The notes under the pieces were generated by a model. The model was given only the letters and a program-made list of their open reading frames with translations, had not been told where the DNA came from and made no database searches. A stretch of 64,000 nt of DNA from Pseudoalteromonas sp. '520P1 No. 423' (GTDB lineage Bacteria > Pseudomonadota > Gammaproteobacteria > Enterobacterales > Alteromonadaceae). The stretch is from contig NZ_BBZB01000001.1 of the NCBI RefSeq assembly GCF_001269985.1, positions 3,534,001 to 3,598,000 on the forward strand, in the 5' to 3' direction. Position numbers and translations under genes: made by a program. This document shows, piece by piece, positions 17,659 through 26,920 of the stretch (the stretch's first letter is position 1; every line of letters begins with the position of its first letter).

Positions 17659-18267
17659 TTAATAATGATTACGAATTAAAGAACCATCTCTCAACTGCAC
17701 TTTTTCCTGAGACCAGAAAGCATTGAGTGGGACTGATTTTGTAGCTGCGCCATGAATCACATTACTACGGCTATCTATAAGCTTCACATTTACAATATAT
17801 TGGTCTTGAACCTCAGTCAAAGTACCAGTAATAAAATAGTCAATTTTATGCTTATCTTTTAACTGACTAACATCTCTCGATAACATGCTATCTTGTCCTG
17901 GTTTTAAAATAATTTTAGGTAAAGTTTTATACTCTATTACTTCAAACCCTAACTGAGCAACAGCAGTCGTTAAACCTTCTTGCATTTGCAAACCAATTAA
18001 TTTGGAAGGCCCTTTTTCTGAGATTGATGTTAATGTATTAACAGGAACTAAAGTTCCTACAGCAATTGAAGTATTTGGTTTTATTGGACGAAATTGCTGC
18101 AGCAGCTCTAAAGCGATTTGCTCACTATAATGATGGGCACTAAACTCTGACATTTGTGGTTTAGAAAAGTGGTTTATATCTTTATTTTGCAAATCTAAGT
18201 TGTCATCATCAGTAAAAACCGAACAAGCCGACAAATAAATGGCTAATGTTATAATTATGAAACGCAT
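17659..18267 (-). CDS. flgO: FlgO, flagellar outer-membrane lipoprotein
   Basis: The 202-residue lipoprotein has lipobox LSAC. The FlgO domain has TSIAVGTLVPVNTL, GLQMQEGLTTAVAQLGFEVI, SRDVSQLKDKHKIDYFITGT and VNVKLIDSRSNVIHGA. FlgO and FlgP are needed for stability and motility of the Vibrio polar flagellum. It is the first gene of the four-gene lipoprotein operon, with a consensus sigma-54 promoter about 38 bp before its ATG. Of the four it is my best guess for the true flgO. Confidence 0.85.
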   Translation of the reverse strand: MRFIIITLAIYLSACSVFTDDDNLDLQNKDINHFSKPQMSEFSAHHYSEQIALELLQQFRPIKPNTSIAVGTLVPVNTLTSISEKGPSKLIGLQMQEGLTTAVAQLGFEVIEYKTLPKIILKPGQDSMLSRDVSQLKDKHKIDYFITGTLTEVQDQYIVNVKLIDSRSNVIHGAATKSVPLNAFWSQEKVQLRDGSLIRNHY

Positions 18268-18304
18268 TAATTTCTACCCAAATTGAACTAAACAGTAGAG
18301 CAGA

Positions 18305-18320
18305 TGCAAAAAAAGTGCCA
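18305..18320 (-). promoter_or_regulatory. perfect sigma-54 promoter of the flgO operon
   Basis: Minus-strand TGGCAC-TTTTT-TTGCA is the full RpoN consensus with exact spacing. The TGGCAC and the T tract are at the same time the 3' arm and the U tract of the galU terminator hairpin. The predicted transcription start is near 18294. Confidence 0.85.
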
Positions 18321-18332
18321 ATTAGCACTTTT
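18307..18332 (-). terminator. Rho-independent terminator of galU
   Basis: On the minus strand AAAAGTGC-TAATTG-GCACTTTT forms an 8-bp stem followed by a run of T, 12 bp after the galU stop. It overlaps the flgO sigma-54 promoter. Confidence 0.85.
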
Positions 18333-18343
18333 CATTACAATTT

Positions 18344-19234
18344 TTATACTAACGTTTTAATAAACTCTAATAATTCCTCTTTCATGTCATCGCGTCTTAA
18401 TGCAAAATCAATATTGGCTTTCATGTAGCCTATTTTACTACCGCAGTCATGGCTTTTGCCTTTCATGTAATATGCTTCAACAGCCTCGCTTTCCATTAGC
18501 ATAGCGATTGAATCTGTTAATTGAATTTCATCACCCGCGCCTGGTGCGGTACGTTTTAGTAGTGGCCAAATATTTTCACTTAAAACATAACGCCCAACTA
18601 CAGCTAAATCTGATGGTGCTTCATCTATTGGCGGCTTTTCTACCATAGCTTTAATTTCAGATGCTTGACCCGGTGCTAGCTCTACACCATTAATATCAAC
18701 AATACCAAACTGATCCACTTGATGATGTGGTACATTCTCTACCATAATTTGGCTTTTGTGAGTCTCACCAAATATTTTAAGCATATCAGCTAAGTTATCT
18801 TTTTTAAGATCAGCGCTAAAATCATCCATTATTACATCAGGTAAAATAACCACAAATGGGCTATCACCAATGATAGGGTGAGCACACGCAATCGCATGAC
18901 CTAAACCTTTAGCTACGCCTTGGCGCACATGAATAATCGTTACATCTTTAGGACATATAGATTTAACTTCGTCAAGTAGCTGACGTTTTACACGTTTTTC
19001 AAGTGTAGCCTCTAATTCAAAGCTTGTATCAAAATGGTTTTCAATGGCATTTTTACTATTATGAGTTACTAATACAATTTCTTTTATTCCTGCCGATATC
19101 GCTTCATTCACAACATATTGAATTAAAGGCTTATCTACAATTGGTAGCATTTCTTTTGGAATTGCTTTTGTTGCAGGCAACATACGAGTTCCTAATCCTG
19201 CAACTGGGATCACTGCTTTTAATACTTTTGACAT
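18344..19234 (-). CDS. galU: UTP-glucose-1-phosphate uridylyltransferase
   Basis: The 296-residue protein starts at ATG 19234, giving the family N-terminus [21 protein letters not shown] longer frame would run into thyA. It shows the nucleotide-binding [19 protein letters not shown] and ILPDVIMDD. The enzyme makes UDP-glucose for envelope polysaccharides. It is 28 bp after thyA and ends at a good terminator. Confidence 0.97.
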   Translation of the reverse strand: MSKVLKAVIPVAGLGTRMLPATKAIPKEMLPIVDKPLIQYVVNEAISAGIKEIVLVTHNSKNAIENHFDTSFELEATLEKRVKRQLLDEVKSICPKDVTIIHVRQGVAKGLGHAIACAHPIIGDSPFVVILPDVIMDDFSADLKKDNLADMLKIFGETHKSQIMVENVPHHQVDQFGIVDINGVELAPGQASEIKAMVEKPPIDEAPSDLAVVGRYVLSENIWPLLKRTAPGAGDEIQLTDSIAMLMESEAVEAYYMKGKSHDCGSKIGYMKANIDFALRRDDMKEELLEFIKTLV

Positions 19235-19262
19235 TTTTTTACCTAGTATTTCTTTATTTTGA

Positions 19263-20096
19263 TTAAATTGCGATTGGTGCTTTAATAGCGGGATGAGATT
19301 CATAGTTTTTTAATTCGAAGTCTTCAAACTTAAAACCAAATATATCTTTAACATCTGGATTAATAGCCATAGTTGGTAACGAATGTGGTTTACGTGATAA
19401 CTGCTCTTCCACTTGCTCCATATGATTTAAATATAAATGCGCATCACCAAATGTATGAACAAAATCACCGACTTCTAAATCACATACTTGTGCCAGCATC
19501 ATAGTTAATAAAGCATAACTTGCGATATTAAATGGGACGCCAAGTAAAATATCAGCACTTCTTTGATATAATTGACATGATAATTTGCCATCTAAAACAT
19601 AAAACTGAAACAATGTATGACATGGCGGCAAAGCCTGCTTGCCCATAGCTGCATTTTCGGCTGGGGAATAGTCCGTATCAGGTAAAACAGCCGGATTCCA
19701 TGCGCTTATAATTAAACGACGTGAATCAGGATTAGTTTTAATTTGCTCAACTAATTCAGATATTTGATCTATTACCTGACCATCGTGACCTACCCAACTA
19801 CGCCATTGTTTACCATAAACTGGACCTAACTCACCTTCATCTGTCGCCCAGCCATTCCAAATATTAACACCGTTATCTTTAAGGTATTTAATATTGGTAT
19901 CGCCTTGTAAAAACCATAAAAGCTCATGAATAATAGATTTTAAGTGGCATTTTTTTGTTGTTACTAATGGAAAACCTCCACTTAAATTAAAACGCATTTG
20001 ATAGCCAAATACGCTAATAGTACCTGTGCCTGTTCTATCTTCTTTTTTAGTGCCCTGCTCTTTTACATGGCGCATTAAATCTAAATATTGTTTCAT
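19263..20096 (-). CDS. thyA: Thymidylate synthase
   Basis: The 277-residue ThyA makes dTMP from dUMP with methylene-tetrahydrofolate. Visible features are [15 protein letters not shown], the catalytic Cys in [10 protein letters not shown] and the substrate motif [20 protein letters not shown]. In many gammaproteobacteria lgt lies directly upstream; here a TauE-family gene is upstream and lgt is absent from the window. Confidence 0.98.
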   Translation of the reverse strand: MKQYLDLMRHVKEQGTKKEDRTGTGTISVFGYQMRFNLSGGFPLVTTKKCHLKSIIHELLWFLQGDTNIKYLKDNGVNIWNGWATDEGELGPVYGKQWRSWVGHDGQVIDQISELVEQIKTNPDSRRLIISAWNPAVLPDTDYSPAENAAMGKQALPPCHTLFQFYVLDGKLSCQLYQRSADILLGVPFNIASYALLTMMLAQVCDLEVGDFVHTFGDAHLYLNHMEQVEEQLSRKPHSLPTMAINPDVKDIFGFKFEDFELKNYESHPAIKAPIAI

Positions 20097-20147
20097 TTTT
20101 TATACCTATAAAGTACTTTTATTCTTTTGAGTAATTAAAATAAATTT

Positions 20148-20951
20148 TTAAACTAATAACATACGTACAGCGATAATGCTTAAAATAACTGCAAAAATTT
20201 TTTTAATAATCTTGACCGGCAAATGTTGTGTCGCTTTTGCCCCCAATTGGGCAAAAATTGCCGATGTGCTCACTATTGCCAATAATGCAGGCAAATACAC
20301 ATAACCTACGAATCCTTGATTAACCTGAGTAACAGACCAACCAGACGAGACATAACCAAAAGTACCAAATATCGCAATCACAATGCCGCAGGCAGCTGAA
20401 CAACCTATGGCTTTTTTCATATTAACTGAAAAATGTGTCAATAAAGGCACTAGCAATGCACCGCCACCGATGCCTAATAACCCAGACAGTCCTCCAAGAG
20501 AAGCTGTCATCGCTGTGAGAACCGGCTTTTTCGGTAGTTTTCTGTGAGTTTTTTGCTTTGAATTAATCAACATTCTTAATGCGATAAATGTAACACAAAT
20601 AGCAAAAATAATTTTCAATATTTTTGAGGGAATTGAGCCTGCTATAAAGCCACTTATTAATGCGCCTACTGCGACTCCTCCCATAATCCAAGGTGTGATA
20701 TCCCTAGGAATATTGTTGTGTTTATGATGAGCAATAGCAGAAGAGATTGATGTAAAAATGATTGATGCTAATGATGTTGCAATTGCGATTACCATAACCC
20801 GATCAAATGCAACCAAGTTAAAGTGTACTAAAATACCACTTAAAAATGGCACGATAATTAACCCACCACCTATGCCTAACAACCCCGCTAAAAAACCAAC
20901 TAAGCATCCTAAAAGTGCACAGCTTAGTAAAACCCACAACAAATCACTCAT
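20148..20951 (-). CDS. TauE/SafE-family sulfite/organic-anion permease
   Basis: The 267-residue membrane protein has about eight predicted spans and two related halves, each with a glycine-rich motif (GLLGIGGGLIIVP near residue 27 and GLLGIGGGALLVP near 158), the hallmark of the TauE/SafE family. It exports small anions, with sulfite or sulfoacetate in studied members. It is between ptsP and thyA on the same strand. The substrate is not predictable. Confidence 0.9.
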   Translation of the reverse strand: MSDLLWVLLSCALLGCLVGFLAGLLGIGGGLIIVPFLSGILVHFNLVAFDRVMVIAIATSLASIIFTSISSAIAHHKHNNIPRDITPWIMGGVAVGALISGFIAGSIPSKILKIIFAICVTFIALRMLINSKQKTHRKLPKKPVLTAMTASLGGLSGLLGIGGGALLVPLLTHFSVNMKKAIGCSAACGIVIAIFGTFGYVSSGWSVTQVNQGFVGYVYLPALLAIVSTSAIFAQLGAKATQHLPVKIIKKIFAVILSIIAVRMLLV

Positions 20952-21057
20952 ACGTGCCCTAAGCTAAAAAATTATTCAATCTTTATTATTTTTGTATTTT
21001 ACTTTATGCGGCTTTAACTTTATATACTCAATGTCTTAATCCGACAGAAATATCAAC

Positions 21058-23346
21058 TTAAGCTTCTTTAACTTTATAAAGTAACTGGCTCAATCCATTT
21101 AAGATAATAAAGTTGCGAATTATTCTATGTACTTCAATAGCTGACGATTGCCCTAAACAAGATTTGAGTAAATCTTCCATGTCTGTAATTTTTAATCTTC
21201 TTAATACCCATTTTACTTTATTAATCGAACTTGGGTTCATGCTTAAACTCCTATAACCCATAGCAACTAATAATATCGCACCTTCAGGATCAGCAGCCAA
21301 CTCGCCACATAAGCTAAAAGGTAATTCATGCTGCATGCAATTTTGTGCAATTTGATTTAACGCCCTTAAAACTGAGGGGTGATAAGGGTCAAATAATCCT
21401 GCAACTTGCGAATTTGTACGATCTACGGCAAGTAAATATTGCGTCAAGTCATTACTACCTACAGAACAAAAATCTACTTTTTTAGCCCATTCAGGCAGTA
21501 AAAATATACTAGAAGGCACTTCTAACATTACACCAACTTCTGGCTGCTCTATTTTATAGAATTGATCAGCCCATTCATCTTCTAGTTCAAAGTAAGCTTG
21601 TTTTAATAAGCGTTGCGCTTCTTCTACCTCTGTCACATTAGTAACCATAGGCAATAATATTTTTAAATTACCTAAACCCGCATTGGCTTTAAGCATCGCT
21701 TTTAACTGCTCTAAAAATAACTCAGGGTGATCTAAACTAAATCTAATACCCCGCCAACCCAAAAATGGGTTTTCTTCTTCAACATCAAAATAGCTTAAAA
21801 CCTTATCTCCACCTATATCGAGTGTTCTCATGATCACAGGTGATGGATGATAGCTAGTGAGCACTTCTCTATACCAGTTCTCTTGCTCTAACTGTGTTGG
21901 AAACTGTGACTTCTGCATAAACCAAGCTTCAGTTCGATATAAACCAACACCGTCACAAAAGTGTGCATTGGTAAGCTCAGTTGAGACTTCAAGCCCCGCA
22001 TTGAGTAGTAACTGAATATGCTCGCCATCTAAAGTGCAGGCATCTAATTGATATTCAGATTCAAACTGATCATGTAATATGCCTTCTTGCTTTTTAAACT
22101 GGCTATATTCTTGTTTTAAAATATTAGAAGGTGAAATGTAAACTTTTGATGCATAAGCATCAATAATCATTTCTTTGCCATCAACTTGTAATAAAGGCAA
22201 GTCAGTGACACCCCAAACAGCTGGAATACCTAATGCTTTTGTTAAAATAGATGCATGTGAATTTGAACCACCACTAATACTAATAATACCCATTAATTTA
22301 TCTTTGGTCACTTGCGCTAACATGCTTGGGGTAAGTACATCAGTTACCAAAATCATATTATCTGGATAAGTTTTTAAAGCGCATTCCGTATCAACAATAT
22401 GATGTAATACCCGTATACCGATATCTTGAACATCAATAGCACGCTCTTTGATATAGTTATCTTGCATCGCCATAAACTGGCCAACAAGACTTTCAATGAC
22501 ACGTTTTAAAGCACTTTTGGCACACCAGCCATGTTTTATTTCTTTTTCAACTTTTTGGCCTAAGCTTTTGGCATCTAATAACTGCTGATAGACCTGAAAA
22601 ACAGCTAAAGCTTCGTTAGGTAAAGTATCACTTAACTCCTGTGACATAGTTGAAAATTCATTACGAGTAGCGGCAACTGCTTGCCTAAATAATTTTATTT
22701 GCTCAATATGACTGCTGACTGCTAAATCAGTTTTTTTCAATTCAAAATTTGCAAACGAAAGCTTAGGCATTACAACAAAAGCTTCGCCTATGGCAATACC
22801 AGGCGCACCTGAAGCACCTTTTAAACAGGAGGTTTGATGCGTTTTTTCATCTTGTTTGAGTATTTCGCTTATTTCAGCATGAGCCAGTTGTGAAGCAAGC
22901 TGTGCCGATAAAGTAATTAAAAATGACTCTTCATCTTGGCTAAATACACGAGCTAAGTTTTGCTGAATAACAATAACGCCCAATATTTTTTTTTGATGCA
23001 CTATAGGCACAGCTAAAAAAGCATTGTAATTATCTTCATCAACATCAGGGGAATAAATAAATCTAGGGTGGTCTTGAGCAAATGCTAAATTTAAAGGCTC
23101 TTCACGTTGTGCAACAAGGCCAACCAAGCCTTCAGTAAAACCGATTCTAAATTTACCAACGGCTTTAGGGTTCAGTCCTTTAGTTGCCATTAATACAAAG
23201 TTTTCTTGATTATAATCAGCAAAATATACTGAGCAGGATTGGGTTTTCATTGATTCTTTAACTAAAGAAACAAAGGTTTCAAGCGCACTGGTCAAATCAG
23301 GCTGTTGAGAAACAGCCTGTGCAATTTTACGAAGTATGGCTAGCAT
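21058..23346 (-). CDS. ptsP: Enzyme I-Ntr (phosphoenolpyruvate-protein phosphotransferase PtsP)
   Basis: The 762-residue protein has a GAF domain (about 1-165), an EI N-terminal domain from about 172, a swivelling phospho-His domain with His364 (GGSNSHASI) and a C-terminal TIM-barrel PEP-binding domain (GVMLEVPSSIFLLPEW; SLCGELAADPEGA). It phosphorylates NPr in the nitrogen PTS in response to metabolic state. It is 72 bp after rppH, the usual order. Confidence 0.97.
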   Translation of the reverse strand: MLAILRKIAQAVSQQPDLTSALETFVSLVKESMKTQSCSVYFADYNQENFVLMATKGLNPKAVGKFRIGFTEGLVGLVAQREEPLNLAFAQDHPRFIYSPDVDEDNYNAFLAVPIVHQKKILGVIVIQQNLARVFSQDEESFLITLSAQLASQLAHAEISEILKQDEKTHQTSCLKGASGAPGIAIGEAFVVMPKLSFANFELKKTDLAVSSHIEQIKLFRQAVAATRNEFSTMSQELSDTLPNEALAVFQVYQQLLDAKSLGQKVEKEIKHGWCAKSALKRVIESLVGQFMAMQDNYIKERAIDVQDIGIRVLHHIVDTECALKTYPDNMILVTDVLTPSMLAQVTKDKLMGIISISGGSNSHASILTKALGIPAVWGVTDLPLLQVDGKEMIIDAYASKVYISPSNILKQEYSQFKKQEGILHDQFESEYQLDACTLDGEHIQLLLNAGLEVSTELTNAHFCDGVGLYRTEAWFMQKSQFPTQLEQENWYREVLTSYHPSPVIMRTLDIGGDKVLSYFDVEEENPFLGWRGIRFSLDHPELFLEQLKAMLKANAGLGNLKILLPMVTNVTEVEEAQRLLKQAYFELEDEWADQFYKIEQPEVGVMLEVPSSIFLLPEWAKKVDFCSVGSNDLTQYLLAVDRTNSQVAGLFDPYHPSVLRALNQIAQNCMQHELPFSLCGELAADPEGAILLVAMGYRSLSMNPSSINKVKWVLRRLKITDMEDLLKSCLGQSSAIEVHRIIRNFIILNGLSQLLYKVKEA

Positions 23347-23418
23347 TTAATAAACTAGCCTCAATATACTGTGCATCACAACTAAACTCCTTATTCTCCC
23401 TAATCAAGGACTGTGAGT

Positions 23419-23949
23419 TTAATATCGTTTATCTCGTTGGCGCCAAGGCTCTTTTAAATGCGTTTCTTTTTTATAAAAAGGCATTGCAATAGGCGCAAAT
23501 TCTTTCATAACTCGTCGGTAAACATCTCGTTTAAAAGAAACAACTTGGCGTACCGGATACCAATAACTCACCCAACGCCAATCATCAAACTCTGGATGAT
23601 TTGTTTTTAATAGATTAACATCTTCATCTTTACATCTTAACTTAAGTAAAAACCATTTTTGTTTTTGACCAATACATACTGGACTTGAGTCTCGTCTGAT
23701 CAGCCTTTTTGGTAACTTATAGCGTAACCAATGTTTTGAGCTTGCTACTATTTCAACATCTTCAGGTAATAGCCCTACTTCTTCATGAAGTTCACGGTAC
23801 ATAGTCTCTTCAGGGGTTTCCCCATCATCTACGCCACCTTGTGGGAATTGCCATGAATGTTGACCGTAACGTCTAGCCCAAAAGACCTGACCTTGGTTAT
23901 TACAGATCACAATTCCAACATTAGCACGAAATCCTTCGGCGTCAATCAC
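23419..23949 (-). CDS. rppH: RNA pyrophosphohydrolase
   Basis: The 176-residue Nudix protein carries the full Nudix box in residues 38-60 ([20 protein letters not shown] then VGL), after WQFPQ. It removes pyrophosphate from mRNA 5' ends to trigger decay. It precedes ptsP and is divergent from mutH across a 475-bp non-coding stretch. Confidence 0.97.
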   Translation of the reverse strand: MIDAEGFRANVGIVICNNQGQVFWARRYGQHSWQFPQGGVDDGETPEETMYRELHEEVGLLPEDVEIVASSKHWLRYKLPKRLIRRDSSPVCIGQKQKWFLLKLRCKDEDVNLLKTNHPEFDDWRWVSYWYPVRQVVSFKRDVYRRVMKEFAPIAMPFYKKETHLKEPWRQRDKRY

Positions 23950-24076
23950 CTATAGTGCCTCTTAAAAATCATATATTCTATGTTGATTGTTCCATAATGC
24001 ATCTACCACGGCAAGGTTATGATTATAATAATTACTGCTGTGCATAACATTTAACATATACGTATATTTTGCAAAC

Positions 24077-24130
24077 AAATCCACAGGTCGAGATAACTAA
24101 AACAGCTTTTTCCACAGATTCTGTGGATAA
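24077..24130. promoter_or_regulatory. cluster of three DnaA-box-like sites in the rppH-mutH gap
   Basis: The sites are AAATCCACA (24077-24085), TTTTCCACA (24108-24116) and minus-strand TTATCCACA (24122-24130); the last is a perfect DnaA box and the second fits TTWTNCACA. The last two form a 7-bp inverted repeat TCCACAG-ATT-CTGTGGA. The rest of the gene-free stretch 23950-24424 is an extremely AT-rich tract (24140-24420) with poly-A runs and presumably the mutH promoter; I see no ORF in it. Confidence 0.5.
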
Positions 24131-24424
24131 CTATGTTCATATTCCTGTATTTTAAAGCTAAAACTATTAAAACATAAATAAAAGAACACAAAAAAAATAA
24201 AAAAAAACATTAAAAACAATAGGATATAAATTTCAAATCTATTTTAGAGTCATAAGAAAACAACAAAAACAAAATAGAACAAAAAACACACTGCTATAAA
24301 GTTATACACTGTTAAATTTAAAAATTTGAATTTCAAAACAAATATCAAGTGTTTTATTAAGAAAAGTAGGGTTAAAAACAATTTTTTGCTATTATTTAGC
24401 TCCTAAAATTGTTCGGTATTTAAA

Positions 24425-25108
24425 ATGTCCACAAGCATGCGCCCTAGTGCACCACAATCTATCAATGAATTATTACGCCGCGTTGATGATATTGCAGGGC
24501 TAACAATAGGTGATTTAGCATCTAAGTACCAATTTAAAACACCTAAAGACTTATTGAGAGAAAAAGGCTGGATCGGACAATTAATAGAATGGGTATTAGG
24601 TGCTATGGCAGGCTCTAAACCTGAACCTGACTTTATTAATTTGGGCATTGAATTAAAAACACTACCAATTTCTTACTCAGGCAAACCCATTGAAACAACC
24701 TTTGTATCTGTTGTTCCTCTTAAAGAGTTACAAGGGCTAACATGGCAAAAGTCGCCTGTTAAAAAGAAACTTAATCATGTTTTATGGCTACCTATTTTAT
24801 CTGAAAGAGATATTGCTCCTGAACAGAGAATTATTGGTTCAGGATTTTTATGGCAACCTACACCAAGCCAAGAAGCATTATTACAAAAAGACTGGGAGCA
24901 ACAAATTGAAATGATTGCGCTTGGTGAAATAGATCAAATCAACGGAAAACTAGGTCAAGTACTGCAAATTAGACCTAAAGCAGCTAATTCTAAAGCATTA
25001 ACTGATGCCATAGGTCCTAATGGTAAAATAATTCAGACTTTACCTAGAGGTTTCTATTTAAAAACAAATTTCACTGGAGATATTTTAAAAGCTCAATTTG
25101 GAATTTAA
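24425..25108 (+). CDS. mutH: MutH, DNA mismatch repair endonuclease
   Basis: The 227-residue protein has the restriction-like active-site triad Asp69, Glu76 and Lys78 in PEPDFINLGIELKTLP, at nearly the same numbers as E. coli MutH. It nicks the unmethylated strand at hemimethylated GATC, which implies Dam methylation in this organism. Its last 24 bp overlap the 3' end of the convergent FHA-protein gene. Confidence 0.97.
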   Translation: MSTSMRPSAPQSINELLRRVDDIAGLTIGDLASKYQFKTPKDLLREKGWIGQLIEWVLGAMAGSKPEPDFINLGIELKTLPISYSGKPIETTFVSVVPLKELQGLTWQKSPVKKKLNHVLWLPILSERDIAPEQRIIGSGFLWQPTPSQEALLQKDWEQQIEMIALGEIDQINGKLGQVLQIRPKAANSKALTDAIGPNGKIIQTLPRGFYLKTNFTGDILKAQFGI

Positions 25109-26920
25109 ACTAAATTCACAGCCATCTAAGCTGATCAATGCATTTTTATCGATAGGAACTTTAGCGTATATCTCTTGGCTATTCATTTTTAACTTAGGCG
25201 TTTTTCTGTTCACAGGTTCAATAAAATAACCTGAATCATAACTTAAATAAGCAATAGCCTCAGAGCCATTAATGCAGCCAATATCAATAATGTTTTTATC
25301 TTGCGTGCCTAACGCCAGTCGTTCTCCAAGCATTACCCAAGTTTTATTTAAATCTAGCTCATGATCAGGCCATACTATAGCTAAATCATTAGACTCTAAA
25401 AACTGTAAAGGTAATGAATTAAAAGAAATAATCAAAGCTGAAGAATCATACTGACTTAGGTTAAGCATTAATTGGCAAGCCTTTAGCTCTTGGTTAATAT
25501 CATTGGCAAGTAGAAGCCTACTATCAGCTTCTATTTGCACTAACCTGCCTTGTAATAACTGGTTGTCATTATATTGACAACCATATTTACTGCCTTGTCC
25601 TAGCAAATAAAAGTGATTGTTTTTATAAATAAATTGGCACTGTTTTCCTGCTTCATCTAAATGTTGATAACCAAAACTGAGCTGATGATTGTTTATAGTT
25701 AAATGGTCATGATCCGCTTTCACTTTACATAAATCGATTTGTTTATCTATGAAAAAGTGCACGCCTGACAAGGCCTTATCTGCAACAACATTCCCTTGTA
25801 TATGAACTATATATTCATTAAGGTTTTTTCTTAATAAGCCTAACTCACTCACGACTGACTTTTTTATATTTTTGTTTTTTAATTGTTTATCTAACAGAGA
25901 ATAAGCTAAGTAATACTCTTTAGCTGTAATCGCTTGTTTTACTTTTTTTACGGCTGATTTTTGATTTAACTTATAAAAACAGTAATAGATAAAAGTGCCT
26001 AAAAATAAAGCTATCAATAGCACACTTAAAAACTGTATTGGTATAGGTGATGTACTTTTGACTATGGTGAACTTGCTTAGCTTACTTCTATAATCAATTA
26101 AAACCGTTAAAGAGTGTTGCTCAAACTCTTTTTGCAATAATTGATTTAGCTCGCTAGCAGGGTAACTTGACGTCAAAGTAATCAGTTTATTACTTTCATT
26201 ATTTGAGTCCGTCCCTTTTATTGTAAAATCAGACAAAGATATATATGTTTTATTTTCTGAAATAGCATTTAAAAATGAAGTGATGGCTTTTAGGTCTCTT
26301 GAATTAAAGCGACTAAACTCTAAATCATAGCGATAACGCTTAGGTAATCGGTTAATCTTTAAAGCTAATATATAACCAGCATCTTGCGCTAATTGATAAG
26401 CTTTTTTTGCCTGCCAGCGCTTAAAACACTCACCTTCACAGTTTACGGTTAAATCGTTATACCTTTTAGAGTCACTATAAGATTCAACTCTTTCGCCTGA
26501 GTCTAAATCAACTAAATAGCTTGAAAAACTGAAACGCATTCCTTTAACATTAAATATAGTTTCATCAAAGATTTCAATTCGATAAACTATGGCTAAATTA
26601 ACTGCTAATTGCTGTGATTTATAATTATAGGTTTGAGCTAAGCTTAATAATTTATTATCTGAGATCACGTCGCAGGTTTTATTTATGCAATTATTTAAGT
26701 TTAATAATGATTGATCAAATACAGTAAAGTTATCATTTACTAACTGAGTTGAGAGTGCACTTGTGATATCTAAGTATATTTTAGGGGCGATGTTATTTTG
26801 TTTTTTACTTACATTTCCTTGTGGTACAACAACGAGTTGCCAGTTTGATTGCGCTAAAGTTTTATCGGTTAATAAAAAAAACAGTAAAAATATAACAAAA
26901 TAAACTTTACCAAACTTCAT
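25085..26920 (-). CDS. Cluster gene 14: periplasmic domain + membrane span + FHA-like domain
   Basis: The 611-residue protein has a signal peptide (FVIFLLFFLLTDKTLAQ) and a periplasmic part to about 290. That part resembles the whole of cluster gene 13: FTVFDQSLLNLNN against FDVYDQAILTLSN, VNCEGEC against VECKQEC. One span follows (about 295-318, FLSVLLIALFLGTFIYYC), then a cytoplasmic region ending in an FHA-like beta domain (HFYLLGQGSKYGCQYNDNQL). FHA domains usually read phosphothreonine; no kinase is in the window. It overlaps gene 13 by 14 bp. A role as envelope-to-cytoplasm signalling or scaffold is inferred only. Confidence 0.8.
   Translation of the reverse strand: MKFGKVYFVIFLLFFLLTDKTLAQSNWQLVVVPQGNVSKKQNNIAPKIYLDITSALSTQLVNDNFTVFDQSLLNLNNCINKTCDVISDNKLLSLAQTYNYKSQQLAVNLAIVYRIEIFDETIFNVKGMRFSFSSYLVDLDSGERVESYSDSKRYNDLTVNCEGECFKRWQAKKAYQLAQDAGYILALKINRLPKRYRYDLEFSRFNSRDLKAITSFLNAISENKTYISLSDFTIKGTDSNNESNKLITLTSSYPASELNQLLQKEFEQHSLTVLIDYRSKLSKFTIVKSTSPIPIQFLSVLLIALFLGTFIYYCFYKLNQKSAVKKVKQAITAKEYYLAYSLLDKQLKNKNIKKSVVSELGLLRKNLNEYIVHIQGNVVADKALSGVHFFIDKQIDLCKVKADHDHLTINNHQLSFGYQHLDEAGKQCQFIYKNNHFYLLGQGSKYGCQYNDNQLLQGRLVQIEADSRLLLANDINQELKACQLMLNLSQYDSSALIISFNSLPLQFLESNDLAIVWPDHELDLNKTWVMLGERLALGTQDKNIIDIGCINGSEAIAYLSYDSGYFIEPVNRKTPKLKMNSQEIYAKVPIDKNALISLDGCEFSLNSKLSF

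Noticed and set aside
19235..19303. longer galU from 19303
   Set aside because: It overlaps the thyA 3' end and adds 23 residues before the conserved [13 protein letters not shown] start.
24077..24420. chromosomal replication origin
   Set aside because: There are only three DnaA-box-like sites, and no dnaA, dnaN, mnmG or rpmH nearby; the flanking genes are rppH and mutH.
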